NCBI GenBank assembly: GCA_963668365.1
Contig: OY764266.1
Span: 4,030,001 to 4,094,000, forward strand
Direction of reading: 5' to 3'
DNA: 64,000 nucleotides
Source: VXNE01 sp963668365
GTDB lineage: Bacteria; Pseudomonadota; Gammaproteobacteria; Pseudomonadales; Azotimanducaceae
A program made the position numbers and the translations under genes. The first letter of the stretch is position 1, and every line of letters starts with the position of its first letter. Positions 1 through 9,500 of this stretch are shown in pieces. The notes under the pieces are model-generated. The model had not been told where the DNA came from and did no database searches. It worked only from the letters and a program-made list of their open reading frames with translations.

Positions 1-1181
1 AGTTGATAGAAGTAGACATTCGATGATCGAAAGATGGCCTTGCGCAGGTCCACGATGCCCTGCCCCCCCGAGTTGGTCGGCGTCCAACTCCAGTCCCGAT
101 ACACGCGCCGCTGACCCGGCAGCCGAAACTCGCCGTTATCGATGATCGTCCGTTCCCAATCCGTAACGCCCGCGGTCAACCCCGCGAGTGCCACGATCGG
201 CTTGAACGTGGACCCCGGCGCATAGGTTCCCCGGGTCGCGCGATTGAACAGGGGCGTGTTCGGCGATCCCGCAAGCAGGCGATACTCTTCCTGCGGTATC
301 CCGGTAATGAACGGGTTCGGGTCATAGCCGGGATTACTGACCAGCGCCAGGATCCCGCCGCTACGGGGATGCAGCGCGACGATGGCGCCGCGGCGTTCGC
401 CCAGGGCGGCGTACGCGGCTGTCTGCAACCTGCTGTCCAGGTGCAATGTGAGATTCTGTCCCGCCACCGCAGGCTCTTCGCCCAGCTCCTCCAGCTTGCG
501 GAGAACCCGCCCGCGAACATCGATTTCGACGTGTCGATACCCAACCTCGCCGTGCAGCGATCGCTCGTAGAACTGCTCCACGCCGAAACGGCCAATGAAC
601 TTCGTTCCGCTGTAGCGGACCGCGTCCAGCGTCTCGAGGTCGTCTTCGTCGATCCGGCGGACCGATCCCACCGCATGCACCATGAGACTCCCCAACGGGT
701 AGTAGCGCAGGTTCTCTTCGACAACCTCGATGCCTGCCCACCGGTGACCGTTCACCCTGATTCGAGCAACCTCCTCGTCGGTGAGATTCATCTTCAGCGC
801 GACGGGTTCATACGGCCGGCGCGATTGTTCGATCCGACGCCTGAACTCGGCTATCTCGTCATCGGAAATATCGACGAGCGACGCGAGTTCGCCAATAGCG
901 GTGTCCAGACTTGCGACACGCTCCGCCACCACCGCCAGCGTGCGAATTGGCCTGTTGTCCGCCAGCAGCACGCCACGCCGGTCGTAAATCAACCCCCGGT
1001 CCGGCGCGATGGGCTGAACCTGGATGCGGTTCTCATCGGCGCGCGTGCTGAAGTCGCCGTGTTTGAGAATCTGCAGATCGACGAAACGCGCCAGCAGGCC
1101 CAGCATCAGGACCGCGGCCGCCAGGAAAATAAAGATGGCGCGCGCAACGAAGCCCCGCGTTTCGATTTCATGGTCTTCCAT
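1..1181 (-). CDS. mrdA: Penicillin-binding protein 2, peptidoglycan transpeptidase (N-terminal 393 residues; runs off the window)
   Basis: PBP2 cross-links peptidoglycan during side-wall elongation as part of the rod complex, anchored in the inner membrane. The visible part starts MEDHEIETRG, has one membrane segment (FIFLAAAVLMLGLLARF), the dimerisation-domain motif DRRGVLLADNRP, and the catalytic SxxK motif as STFKP near residue 327. It ends just after SSN, the second active-site motif. The KTG motif and the C-terminus lie outside the window. The ATG at 1181 is preferred. An in-frame ATG at 1313 overlaps the rsfS stop (TAATG) and would add 44 codons with no PBP2 similarity. In many gammaproteobacteria rlmH sits between rsfS and mrdA, but here only 131 bp separate them and no rlmH is seen. 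Confidence 0.93.
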   Translation of the reverse strand, partial: MEDHEIETRGFVARAIFIFLAAAVLMLGLLARFVDLQILKHGDFSTRADENRIQVQPIAPDRGLIYDRRGVLLADNRPIRTLAVVAERVASLDTAIGELASLVDISDDEIAEFRRRIEQSRRPYEPVALKMNLTDEEVARIRVNGHRWAGIEVVEENLRYYPLGSLMVHAVGSVRRIDEDDLETLDAVRYSGTKFIGRFGVEQFYERSLHGEVGYRHVEIDVRGRVLRKLEELGEEPAVAGQNLTLHLDSRLQTAAYAALGERRGAIVALHPRSGGILALVSNPGYDPNPFITGIPQEEYRLLAGSPNTPLFNRATRGTYAPGSTFKPIVALAGLTAGVTDWERTIIDNGEFRLPGQRRVYRDWSWTPTNSGGQGIVDLRKAIFRSSNVYFYQ

Positions 1182-1312
1182 GGAGGTCCCCGGCACATGT
1201 CCGGAAGAGCTGAGCCAGCCCCACCACGCCACGGAGTGCGAGGGTCTGCCCCGGGCAAGCGGACCGCGCCGCGGAAGGCCCGGATTGCGCGATACCAGGG
1301 AAACGACGCGCA

Positions 1313-1657
1313 TTACATTTCAGCCAACGGCGAGGCAAGGTCGCTCCACAACCGCTCCAGGTCATAGAAAGCGCGCGTATCGGTCTGCATCACATGCACG
1401 ACCACATCCGCCAGGTCGATCAGAACCCACTCGCCCGTCTCGGTGCCTTCCATGCCCAGAATCTCCGCCGAACGGCGCTTTGCCGCATCGTGCACAGCGT
1501 CGACCAGGGCCCGGACATGACGCCTGGAAGTGCCGGTCACCAGGACCATGTAGTCGGTCACGTCGGTCAACGTAGCCACCTCGAGGACGACGACATCCCG
1601 CCCCCTGCGATCCGCGATCGCCTCGATGACCAGATCGCGCAGTTCCCTCGGCCGCAT
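1313..1657 (-). CDS. rsfS: Ribosomal silencing factor RsfS
   Basis: RsfS binds uL14 on the 50S subunit and blocks subunit joining in starvation. The product is 114 residues, normal for the family. It has the conserved core (DVVVLEV, then TDYMVLVTGTSRRHV) and the C-terminal segment (GEWVLIDLADVVVHVM) followed by RAFYDLERLW. A TTG three bases upstream of the ATG at 1657 is also in frame, but the ATG is preferred. It lies 10 nt downstream of nadD in the same direction, the standard nadD-rsfS arrangement, and is probably cotranscribed with nadD and mrdA. Confidence 0.95.
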   Translation of the reverse strand: MRPRELRDLVIEAIADRRGRDVVVLEVATLTDVTDYMVLVTGTSRRHVRALVDAVHDAAKRRSAEILGMEGTETGEWVLIDLADVVVHVMQTDTRAFYDLERLWSDLASPLAEM

Positions 1658-1667
1658 CAAACGCGAT

Positions 1668-2267
1668 TCAGCGATGGTAGAGGCCCCGCCTTTTGATGTA
1701 GGTCAATACGGGCGACGGTAGCAAAGCAGACACGTCGCCGCCACGGGCGAGAGTGCGCCTTATTTGCGACGCCGAGACGTCGAGCATGGAGTGCGATATT
1801 GCGAACAGGCAGCCGCGTCGGCGCCGGGCCAGGCACGCCGCGTCATCGACCCGGCTGAATCCCGGCAGTGGCGTCACTTCCGTCCCCGGTCTCACCACGA
1901 CTGCGATATGGCAACACCTGGCAAACGACCGGAATCGGTGCCAGGTCGCGAAGGTATCCAGGCCATCGCTTCCCACTATCCAGACGATGGGATCACCTTC
2001 GCCGAGCGATTCGATGGTATCGATGGAATAGGAAGGCCCGTCGCGCCGCAGCTCGATATCGGAGGCATCCAGCGCGGCATCTCCGGAAACGGCGAGACGC
2101 AACATTTCCCATCGATCCGCCACGCTGGCGCGGGTCGCGCGATGGGGCGGGCGGGCGGCGAGAACCAGCGTGACCAACCCCACGCCGAGGGCGTACCCCG
2201 CAGAGCGGGCTGCGTGAAGGTGGCCCATGTGTACCGGATCGAAAGTACCCCCAAGATAAGCTCGCAC
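1668..2267 (-). CDS. nadD: Nicotinate-nucleotide adenylyltransferase
   Basis: NadD makes nicotinic acid adenine dinucleotide from nicotinate mononucleotide and ATP, the penultimate step of NAD synthesis; nadE is also in this window at 33876. The 199-residue product begins VRAYLGGTFDPVHMGHL, the nucleotidyltransferase GGTFDPxHxGH signature. It ends with the SxSQIR motif (ASQIRRTLARG) and SPVLTYIKRRGLY. The GTG at 2267 puts the signature directly at the N-terminus. A more distal ATG at 2336 would add 23 Arg-rich residues and looks spurious. The 178 bp between proA and nadD contain a TATTAT box that could be a promoter, so transcription may also begin there. Confidence 0.93.
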   Translation of the reverse strand: MRAYLGGTFDPVHMGHLHAARSAGYALGVGLVTLVLAARPPHRATRASVADRWEMLRLAVSGDAALDASDIELRRDGPSYSIDTIESLGEGDPIVWIVGSDGLDTFATWHRFRSFARCCHIAVVVRPGTEVTPLPGFSRVDDAACLARRRRGCLFAISHSMLDVSASQIRRTLARGGDVSALLPSPVLTYIKRRGLYHR

Positions 2268-2445
2268 CTTCAACGCCGGGGATCTTCTCCGCCTGCAGCG
2301 TACCCGTCCATTGCGCGGATAATACGCTCCGCCCATGATCGCGTCACGCGACCCATCCGTCACCCATGCAGGCGCCGCGCTCGTCGTCGAACCGGAACGC
2401 CTAGCACTGTTCCCCGGCGCGTCAGGCCGCAAAAGTGTCGCACCG

Positions 2446-3933
2446 TCACTCTTCGACGTAGCGCGTTCGCACCGTATACACACTGTCTCCGGTGAGAACC
2501 GCGCCACGGGCGAACAATCGTCCATGCTCCCAATTGGAAAGGCCCAGTTCCGGCTTGTTGAGGGCGAACTGGCCGTCCACCCATCTCGTGTGTCCATCGC
2601 CGACGAAAGGCGCATTCAGTGTTTCGAAGAACCTTCGGTGCTCGTCCGGATCTTCCGAGATGAGAGCACCGACGAGGCGCGGACTCCGGGCATTGAACAA
2701 GGCAACCGCTTCGTCCAGGGAATCAGCCCGGACGAGTGTGATTTCCGGCGCATCCTCCCACTCCCATTCGATGCCGAGGTCTTGCCGGGAGATCACCTCC
2801 GCCTGTCTTTCGACGACAGTGCCCCGGGCGCGCCCGATTCGAACCTCGCGTTCGAAAAGCGCCGGCGGGACAAGATCTTCATCGCCGGCCGCGACGTGCA
2901 GCTTGAACGGCTGGCCGCGGGCGTCACCTGCCTCGCGAAGGCCTTCCAGAACGAGCCGCGCATGGTCCCCGGCCCCGGCCCCGGCCCCGACAAGACAGCA
3001 GGTATTCAACGTATTGCAGACCTTTCGGTCCAGCGATCGCACCACCGCCCGTTTCAGCCGATCGCCCCGGGCCATCTGCGACGCGACGACCCATGCCCCG
3101 CCCGTGCCGTGCAGGCTCACCGGCGTACCGGCGCCGCGAGCCAGGGAGCCGAGCAACTCCACGGTTTGACCCGAACCTCGCGCCACCGCAAGCGACAGTC
3201 GCTGATCGAGAAAGACCGCCCACCCCGCCGCGTGGGCTGCGCTGTCCACCAGCGAAACCGTCCCTTGCGGCAATCCCGACGCGCGAAGCGCGGGGTCAAT
3301 CGCCAGCCGCATGATGCTGCGGGCCGTTTCCAGCGCGTCGCTGCCAATGCGGAATACCACCGCATTCCCCCCGCGCAACACCCCGCAGGCGTCCGCGAGC
3401 ACGTTTGGACGACCTTCGAAGACGAACGCCACAACCCCGAGCGCCGCGCCCACCATCTCAACCCGGAATCCGTCATGGCGGATGGTCTCCAGCAATGCGC
3501 CGCGGCGCGAGGGAGTGTTCACCCAGCCGCGCATGCCTTCGATCATCCTCGCGCGCATGTCGTCGGATACCGCCAGGCGCGTCGTCGATCTGCCGCGCGC
3601 GCGGGCGTCCTCGACATCTGTGGCGTTGACGGCGGCGATCTCTCGCCACACGGGGTCGTCGGCAAGCGCTTCGGCGGCGCGCTCGTAGAACGTTCCGATG
3701 GCGTGGTCATCCACCGATCCCATGCGCTCGAACGCCTCGGCGGCGCGGCCGACCGCCGTGCGAGCCGCGGCGGCATCTTCCCGCGGGATGCGCAGCAGTC
3801 CCGCCGCCGGATCCGCGATCACGCGATCTCCGGACCGGAATTCGGAAGCGAATGCCTCATCGACGTCGAACGCCGTACCGTCCGGCGCCAGCACTGTCGA
3901 CCCTGCCCGCAGCGCTTTCATTGCCCTGGTCAT
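2446..3933 (-). CDS. proA: Glutamate-5-semialdehyde dehydrogenase (gamma-glutamyl phosphate reductase), long variant
   Basis: This aldehyde-dehydrogenase-superfamily protein is best called ProA, which reduces gamma-glutamyl phosphate in proline synthesis. Visible ProA features are EGRPNVLADACG followed by RGGNAVVFRIGSDAL, the catalytic cysteine region KVCNTLNTCCL, and THR-WVDGQFAL near the C-terminus. At 495 residues from the ATG at 3933 it is clearly longer than the roughly 415-residue enterobacterial enzyme. Its C-terminal part (LGLSNWEHGRLFARG) is divergent from the usual FGLGAEIGIS region. Position directly upstream of nadD-rsfS-mrdA, as in pseudomonads, supports the call. A closely related but functionally different aldehyde dehydrogenase cannot be excluded. 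Confidence 0.75.
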   Translation of the reverse strand: MTRAMKALRAGSTVLAPDGTAFDVDEAFASEFRSGDRVIADPAAGLLRIPREDAAAARTAVGRAAEAFERMGSVDDHAIGTFYERAAEALADDPVWREIAAVNATDVEDARARGRSTTRLAVSDDMRARMIEGMRGWVNTPSRRGALLETIRHDGFRVEMVGAALGVVAFVFEGRPNVLADACGVLRGGNAVVFRIGSDALETARSIMRLAIDPALRASGLPQGTVSLVDSAAHAAGWAVFLDQRLSLAVARGSGQTVELLGSLARGAGTPVSLHGTGGAWVVASQMARGDRLKRAVVRSLDRKVCNTLNTCCLVGAGAGAGDHARLVLEGLREAGDARGQPFKLHVAAGDEDLVPPALFEREVRIGRARGTVVERQAEVISRQDLGIEWEWEDAPEITLVRADSLDEAVALFNARSPRLVGALISEDPDEHRRFFETLNAPFVGDGHTRWVDGQFALNKPELGLSNWEHGRLFARGAVLTGDSVYTVRTRYVEE

Positions 3934-4007
3934 CGACAAGTCCCGGGACTGCGATAGCGGAATACCATCAAATCCGGCAGCGCGATGCAATCGAGGGTCA
4001 CGCCTGT

Positions 4008-4634
4008 TCAGGTCCTGTCACGGGTCGCAGCCTCGACCAGGCGCCGAATCTCCGTCAGGCGATCCAGCGCAGATGGCATCTGCAACAGGATTTGCCTGGT
4101 CTGCGGCGGGAACGGCAGCACTTCGGCCAGTCGCCAACCCAGCGTTCGCGCATCTTCCAGGTCTACATCCTTCCCTTCGCTCCCTGACCAGCCTGATGCG
4201 GTCGGATGCCGCATGATCTCCTTCAGGAGTGCGGTCAGTTCTTCAAATACCCGAGTCACGGGACAGGCGCCTTCTTCAGGCAGAAAATCGACATCGCCTA
4301 TCAGGAGGTGGTCGGGCTGTTCCCGGGTCGCCGAAATGCGGAACTTGTCCCCGCCGCTGATCCTGATGGCGAGTTGACCCGCGTCCGCCTGGTCGAAATC
4401 GACAATGCGCGCCAAGGTGCCGACTTCGTGGATTTCCGGCTGTCCCCTGCCGGCGCCATAGGTATCGGCGCCGCTGCTGATGAGCACGACACCGAATCCA
4501 GAGTTCTCCCGCATGCAGCGACGCACCAGGTCCAGGTATCTTGCTTCGAAGATCCGCAGGTCCATGCGGCCGCCGGGCAAGAGGACCTGGCCGAGGGGAA
4601 ACAGCGGCAGCACGCTTGAGGAAGGCTTCGCCAT
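4008..4634 (-). CDS. LON peptidase substrate-binding domain protein
   Basis: A stand-alone copy of the N-terminal substrate-binding domain of Lon (208 residues) without ATPase or protease parts. The hallmark is LPLFPLGQVLLPGGRMDLRIFE near the N-terminus, followed by RYLDLVRRCM and an all-beta PUA-like region with GTLARIVDF. A helical C-terminal half follows, ending in a segment rich in leucine and arginine. The function of the stand-alone family is unknown. It lies 75 bp upstream of proA on the same strand. It is divergent from uppP, with only 32 bp between the two start codons, so the two promoters must overlap. Confidence 0.88.
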   Translation of the reverse strand: MAKPSSSVLPLFPLGQVLLPGGRMDLRIFEARYLDLVRRCMRENSGFGVVLISSGADTYGAGRGQPEIHEVGTLARIVDFDQADAGQLAIRISGGDKFRISATREQPDHLLIGDVDFLPEEGACPVTRVFEELTALLKEIMRHPTASGWSGSEGKDVDLEDARTLGWRLAEVLPFPPQTRQILLQMPSALDRLTEIRRLVEAATRDRT

Positions 4635-4666
4635 CGCCGCACCTTAACACGTACACTTGGCTCGGC

Positions 4667-5452
4667 GTGGACCTCACTCAAGTCATTGTCCTGGCCCTGA
4701 TTCAGGGCATCACGGAATTCCTTCCGATCTCCAGTTCCGCGCACCTCATCCTGCCAGCGCAACTGACCGATTGGCCGGACCAGGGCCTCCTGTTCGATGT
4801 CGCGGTGCATCTCGGTTCGCTCACCGCGGTCGTCGTCTACTTCTCGAGCGAATTGACACGGTTCGCCGCCGACGCGTTTCGACTGCGCGCTGGCGCATCG
4901 ACGGCGCTCCTGTCCAGGGTCGCGATCGCGACGATCCCCGCAGCGATCGCCGGCCTGCTGTTCAAACCTTTCATCGAGTCGGAGTTGCGCACCGTCGGCG
5001 TGATCGCCGTCACAACCATAGCGTTCGCCATCCCGCTGTGGTGGGCGGACCGCGGCGTCACGTCCACAAGGGACGAGCACGCGCTGTCCTACCCGCGGGC
5101 GGCCATCGTCGGCCTCGCCCAGGCGCTGGCCCTGGTTCCGGGCGTCTCCCGTTCGGGAATCACGATCACAGCAGCACTACTTGTCGGTCTGGGAAGGGAA
5201 GGCGCGGCGCGTTTTTCTTTCTTGCTGGCTATTCCCACTATCGCCGGAGCAGCGCTGCTGTCCGCCGTCGACGCCCGCAACGCTCCCGAGGCAGTGGCCT
5301 GGACGGACCTGGGGCTGGGCTTCGCCGTGTCGGCGGTCGCGGCATACGCTTGCATCGCGGTCTTTGTCGCGCTCGTGAACCGGACGGGGATGACGCCGTA
5401 CATCATCTACCGACTGGTTCTCGGCGTGGTGCTGCTAGGGTTTCTTGTCTGA
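4667..5452 (+). CDS. uppP: Undecaprenyl-diphosphatase (bacitracin resistance protein family)
   Basis: UppP dephosphorylates undecaprenyl diphosphate at the membrane to recycle the lipid carrier for cell-wall synthesis. The 261-residue product is almost entirely hydrophobic and contains both family signatures: the (E/Q)E-type motif in IQGITEFLPISSSAHL at the N-terminus and the PGVSRSG motif (ALALVPGVSRSGITIT) in the second half. GTG at 4667 is chosen because the first motif normally lies within about 15 residues of the start. Upstream in-frame sequence is antisense to the LON-domain gene. No strong ribosome-binding site is visible before the GTG. Confidence 0.93.
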   Translation: MDLTQVIVLALIQGITEFLPISSSAHLILPAQLTDWPDQGLLFDVAVHLGSLTAVVVYFSSELTRFAADAFRLRAGASTALLSRVAIATIPAAIAGLLFKPFIESELRTVGVIAVTTIAFAIPLWWADRGVTSTRDEHALSYPRAAIVGLAQALALVPGVSRSGITITAALLVGLGREGAARFSFLLAIPTIAGAALLSAVDARNAPEAVAWTDLGLGFAVSAVAAYACIAVFVALVNRTGMTPYIIYRLVLGVVLLGFLV

Positions 5453-5733
5453 AACGGTGGGACCCTTCGCGGCGTCCAAAGGGATCAACGCGCCCGTCGG
5501 AGGCCCGTCTGGCTGAAGCCGCGGGCATCGAGGTCGTTTCCGAACTGGTAATCCGCCCAGGTCGGCACGGTGCTCTTGCCAGTGCATCTGAACCCGGCTT
5601 CCTGACATGCCGAAGCAGGTCGGCCGCAGGGTCATGATGGCCCGAACGTTGTTGGCGCGAGCAGGAAGGGCGCACATGCCCACCGGGAGCAGGCGCGGGA
5701 ATTGCCAGATTGGCGAGAACGCAGTCGCGGCGT
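5453..5733. other. Intergenic stretch without a recognised gene
   Basis: The sequence between the uppP stop and the small ORF downstream of ssb. Frames on both strands give only Arg/Pro-rich, low-quality translations. No RNA gene, repeat or strong terminator was recognised. Confidence 0.5.
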
Positions 5734-5895
5734 TTATTCCGCCTCGATAGCCGCCAACCTGTCCATGGCCTGTTGATGAAGAAGGCGCTGGAACGCGTCC
5801 CGTGGCGGCAATTCGATCTCACGCTCTGCGACCACTGTCGCGGGTAACCGCTTTCGCCGTGAGTCAGCCCGAAATGGAATCGAGCCAACGGACAT
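5734..5895 (-). CDS. Small ORF directly downstream of ssb (53 residues), hypothetical
   Basis: An ATG at 5895, 6 nt after the ssb stop and on the same strand, opens a 53-codon frame. It encodes a basic start (RADSRRKRLPATVV) followed by an amphipathic, helix-like tail (PPRDAFQRLLHQQAMDRL) ending IEAE. The composition is more protein-like than the other frames of this gap. I do not recognise the family. It may be a real small protein cotranscribed with ssb or the remnant of a longer gene. Confidence 0.35.
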   Translation of the reverse strand: MSVGSIPFRADSRRKRLPATVVAEREIELPPRDAFQRLLHQQAMDRLAAIEAE

Positions 5896-5901
5896 GCCTG
5901 G

Positions 5902-6384
5902 CTAGAACGGAATGTCGTCGTCCAGGTCGTCGAGATCATCCGCAGCATCCGCCGCGGGCGCCGCGGGCGCCGCGCTCCGCCCGGGCCGGGCTCGCTCCTG
6001 ATCGGCGCCGCCACGAGGAGGCGGGGAATAGCCTCCCGACGCATCGCCACGACTGTCCAGCATCTGCATGTCGCGGGCGACGATTTCCGTCGTATAGCGA
6101 GTCTGCCCCTCCCGGTCCTCCCAGGAGCGGGTTTGCAGCCGACCCTCGATGTAGCACTTTGAACCGCGGCGGAGATACTGGCCGGCTATTTCCGCCAACC
6201 GCGCAAAGCACACGACCCTGTGCCACTCAGTCCGCTCCTGCTGCTCATTCGATTCGCGGTCGCGCCACTGGTCCGTGGTGGCGACGCTGAAGGTCGTCAT
6301 CGCGTTGCCGCCCTGCGAATAGCGCGTCTCCGGATCGCGGCCCAGGTTGCCTATGAGGATGACCTTGTTGATGCCCCGCGCCAT
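5902..6384 (-). CDS. ssb: Single-stranded DNA-binding protein
   Basis: SSB coats single-stranded DNA in replication, repair and recombination and recruits partners through its acidic tail. The 160-residue product starts MARGINKVILIGNLGRDPE, has the OB-fold strands with WHRVVCFARLAEIAGQYLRRG and YIEGRLQTRSW, then a Gly/Pro/Ala-rich linker. It ends in the canonical acidic tip DLDDDIPF. The ATG at 6384 gives the conserved N-terminus. It is divergent from uvrA, with 155 bp between the starts, the classical ssb-uvrA arrangement. I looked for an obvious CTGT-N8-ACAG LexA box in this gap and did not see one. Confidence 0.97.
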   Translation of the reverse strand: MARGINKVILIGNLGRDPETRYSQGGNAMTTFSVATTDQWRDRESNEQQERTEWHRVVCFARLAEIAGQYLRRGSKCYIEGRLQTRSWEDREGQTRYTTEIVARDMQMLDSRGDASGGYSPPPRGGADQERARPGRSAAPAAPAADAADDLDDLDDDIPF

Positions 6385-6539
6385 GGCTCGTCTTCGTTCG
6401 TGGAAAGGTGGTTCAATATAGCGCAAGGCACATCCCGAAACTACAGACATTGCCGCTTCGCCATGTGGGACAATGGCACTGTTGCGGCAGCGTTTTCGAC
6501 CGCGTATTTTCGCGGGTTTGACTGGACGGCAAGGCGCGA

Positions 6540-9500
6540 ATGAACCCATCAACGATTGCCGTGCGCGGCGCGCGCACGCACAATCTGAAGAACATCGATC
6601 TCGACATTCCGCGCGATCGGCTGGTCGTAATCACCGGACTGTCCGGCTCGGGCAAGTCGTCGCTGGCATTCGACACCCTGTACGCCGAGGGTCAGCGGCG
6701 CTACGTGGAGTCCCTTTCGGCCTACGCCCGCCAGTTTCTCTCGATGATGGAGAAGCCCGACATCGATCACATCGAAGGGCTATCCCCCGCGATTTCCATC
6801 GAACAGAAGTCCACCTCCCACAACCCGCGTTCCACCGTCGGCACGATCACGGAAATCTACGATTATCTGCGCCTGCTCTTCGCCAGGGTCGGTGAGCCGC
6901 GCTGTCCCGAGCACGGAACCACGCTCGACGCCCAGACCGTCAGCCAGATGGTCGACCAGGTGGCCGAGTTGCCTCAAGGTCGCCGCGTCATGCTCCTGGC
7001 GCCGGTAGTCACCGAACGCAAGGGCGAGCACCAGCACATCCTGCGCGAACTGGTCGCCAACGGGTTCATTCGCGCCCGCATAGACGGCATCGTCACCGAT
7101 CTCGACCATCCGCCGCCGCTCGACAGGAACAGGAAACACACCATCGAGGCCGTCGTCGACCGCCTGCGCGTGCGCGGCGACATGCAGCAGCGCCTGGCCG
7201 AGTCCTTCGAAACCGCGCTCGAACTCGGCGACGGCGTGGCCACGATCAGTTTCGACGAGGACGACGATCCCGCCGGCGACCTGGTGTTCTCCTCGCGGTT
7301 CGCCTGCGCCGTCTGCGGCTACAGCATCAGCGAGCTTGAACCGCGCATCTTCTCATTCAACAACCCGGCCGGCGCATGTCCCGACTGCGACGGCCTGGGA
7401 GTCGAACAGTTCTTTGACCCGGAACTGGTGGTCGCGGAGCCGGGACTTGGCCTGGCAGCGGGCGCGATCCGCGGCTGGGACCGGCGCAACGTCTACTATT
7501 TCCACCTGCTCAAGTCCCTCGCCGCGCACTACGGCTTCGATCTCGAAACCCCGTTCCGGAGGCTCAGGAAGAGACAGAGAGACGCCATCCTCTACGGCTC
7601 GGGCGACGAGCGCATCAATTTCGGCTACATCAATGATCGCGGCGACAGGATACGGCGACGTCACCGATTCGAAGGCGTGATCCCCAACATGGAGCGCCGC
7701 TACCGGGAAACGGAGTCGTCGCTGGTGCGCGAGAGTCTCGGCAAATACCTGCGCGTGCGTCCGTGTCCGACGTGCGACGGCGCGCGTTTGCGCGAGGAAG
7801 CCCGCCACGTGTACGTCGACGGCGCCACGGTCCCCGAGATCACATCCAACTCCGTCGAGGACGCGCTTGCGTATTTCACCGGCCTCAACCTCGGCGGCAA
7901 GCGCGGCGCGATCGCCGACAAGATCGTCAAGGAGATAGGCGCCCGGCTGCGGTTCCTCGTCGACGTCGGCCTCAACTACCTGACGCTCGACCGCAGCGCC
8001 GAGACGCTCTCCGGAGGAGAGGCGCAGCGCATCCGCCTGGCAAGCCAGATCGGCGCGGGCCTGGTCGGCGTCATGTATATCCTGGACGAACCGTCCATCG
8101 GCCTGCACCAACGCGACAACGCCCGCCTGTTGCGCACCCTCACCCACCTCCGCGACCTCGGCAATACCGTCCTGGTGGTGGAACACGACGAGGAGGCCAT
8201 TCGCACGGCGGACCACATTGTCGATATCGGTCCGGGCGCCGGCATCCACGGCGGAGAAATCGTCGCCGCGGGCAGCCTCAAGCGAATCCAGACAACCAAG
8301 GCGTCGCTTACGGGCCAATACCTGTCCGGCAAGAAGCGCATCGAGGTGCCGCGCCGGCGCACACCGATGGACCGGCAACGCACGGTTCGACTGGTGGGCG
8401 CGACGGGCAACAATCTCAAGCAGGTGACGGTGAACATCCCCACCGGGCTCTTTACCTGCGTCACCGGTGTCTCCGGTTCGGGGAAGTCCACGCTGATCAA
8501 CCAGACGCTCTACCCCATCGCGGCTCAGCGCCTGAATGGCGCGAGCGGCATTTCCGCCCGCCCCCACGAGGAGATCGAAGGACTCGAACACCTCGACAAG
8601 GTGGTGGACATCGACCAGAGCCCCATCGGCCGCACGCCCAGGTCGAATCCAGCCACGTACACGGGCGTGTTCACGCCCATGCGCGAGCTGTTCGCGCAGA
8701 CCCACGAAGCGCGCGCCCGCGGGTATCGGCCCGGGCGGTTCAGTTTCAACGTCAAGGGCGGTCGCTGCGAGGCGTGTCGGGGCGACGGCGTCATCAAGGT
8801 CGAAATGCACTTCCTGCCCGACATCTACGTTCCCTGCGACGTGTGTCGGGGCAAGCGCTACAACCGGGAAACGCTCGAGGTGAGGTACAAGGGCAGGAAC
8901 ATCCAGGAAGTTCTGGATATGACTGTCGAGGAAGCGCGCGAGTTCTTCGATCCGGTCCCCGTGCTGGCAAGAAAGCTGCAGACCCTGGTGGACGTCGGGC
9001 TGTCCTACATTCGCCTCGGCCAGAGCGCCACGACCCTTTCCGGCGGAGAAGCGCAACGCGTCAAGCTGTCGCGCGAACTCGGGAAGCGCGATACGGGCAA
9101 GACGCTGTACATCCTCGACGAACCCACCACGGGGCTGCACTTCGAGGACATTCGTCAACTGCTGAACGTCCTGCACCGGCTTCGCGACCAGGGCAATACG
9201 ATCATCGTCATCGAGCACAACCTCGACGTGATCAAGACCGCGGACTGGATCGTCGACCTCGGACCCGAGGGCGGCGACGGCGGTGGCCAAATCGTCGCCG
9301 AGGGCACCCCGGAAACGGTGGCGAAAAACCCCTCCTCCCACACCGGCAAATTCCTGAAGCGAAGTCTTGGGAGACGGCGGAGCCCTCAGCCGGGGAGCGC
9401 GAGGGGTGTCCCCTCGCAAGACAAAAGCCCTCAGCCGGGGAGCGCGAGGGGCGTCCCCTCGCAAGACAAAAGCCCTCAGCCGGGGAGCGCGAGGGGCGTC

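Noticed and set aside
2335..3957. 540-codon plus-strand frame opposite proA
   Set aside because: Arg/Pro/His-rich shadow of the proA gene; no ribosome-binding site and no motif.
6385..6539. LexA (SOS) box between ssb and uvrA
   Set aside because: The nearest candidate, CTGTTGCGGCAG, lacks the CTGT-N8-ACAG spacing; no convincing site was found.
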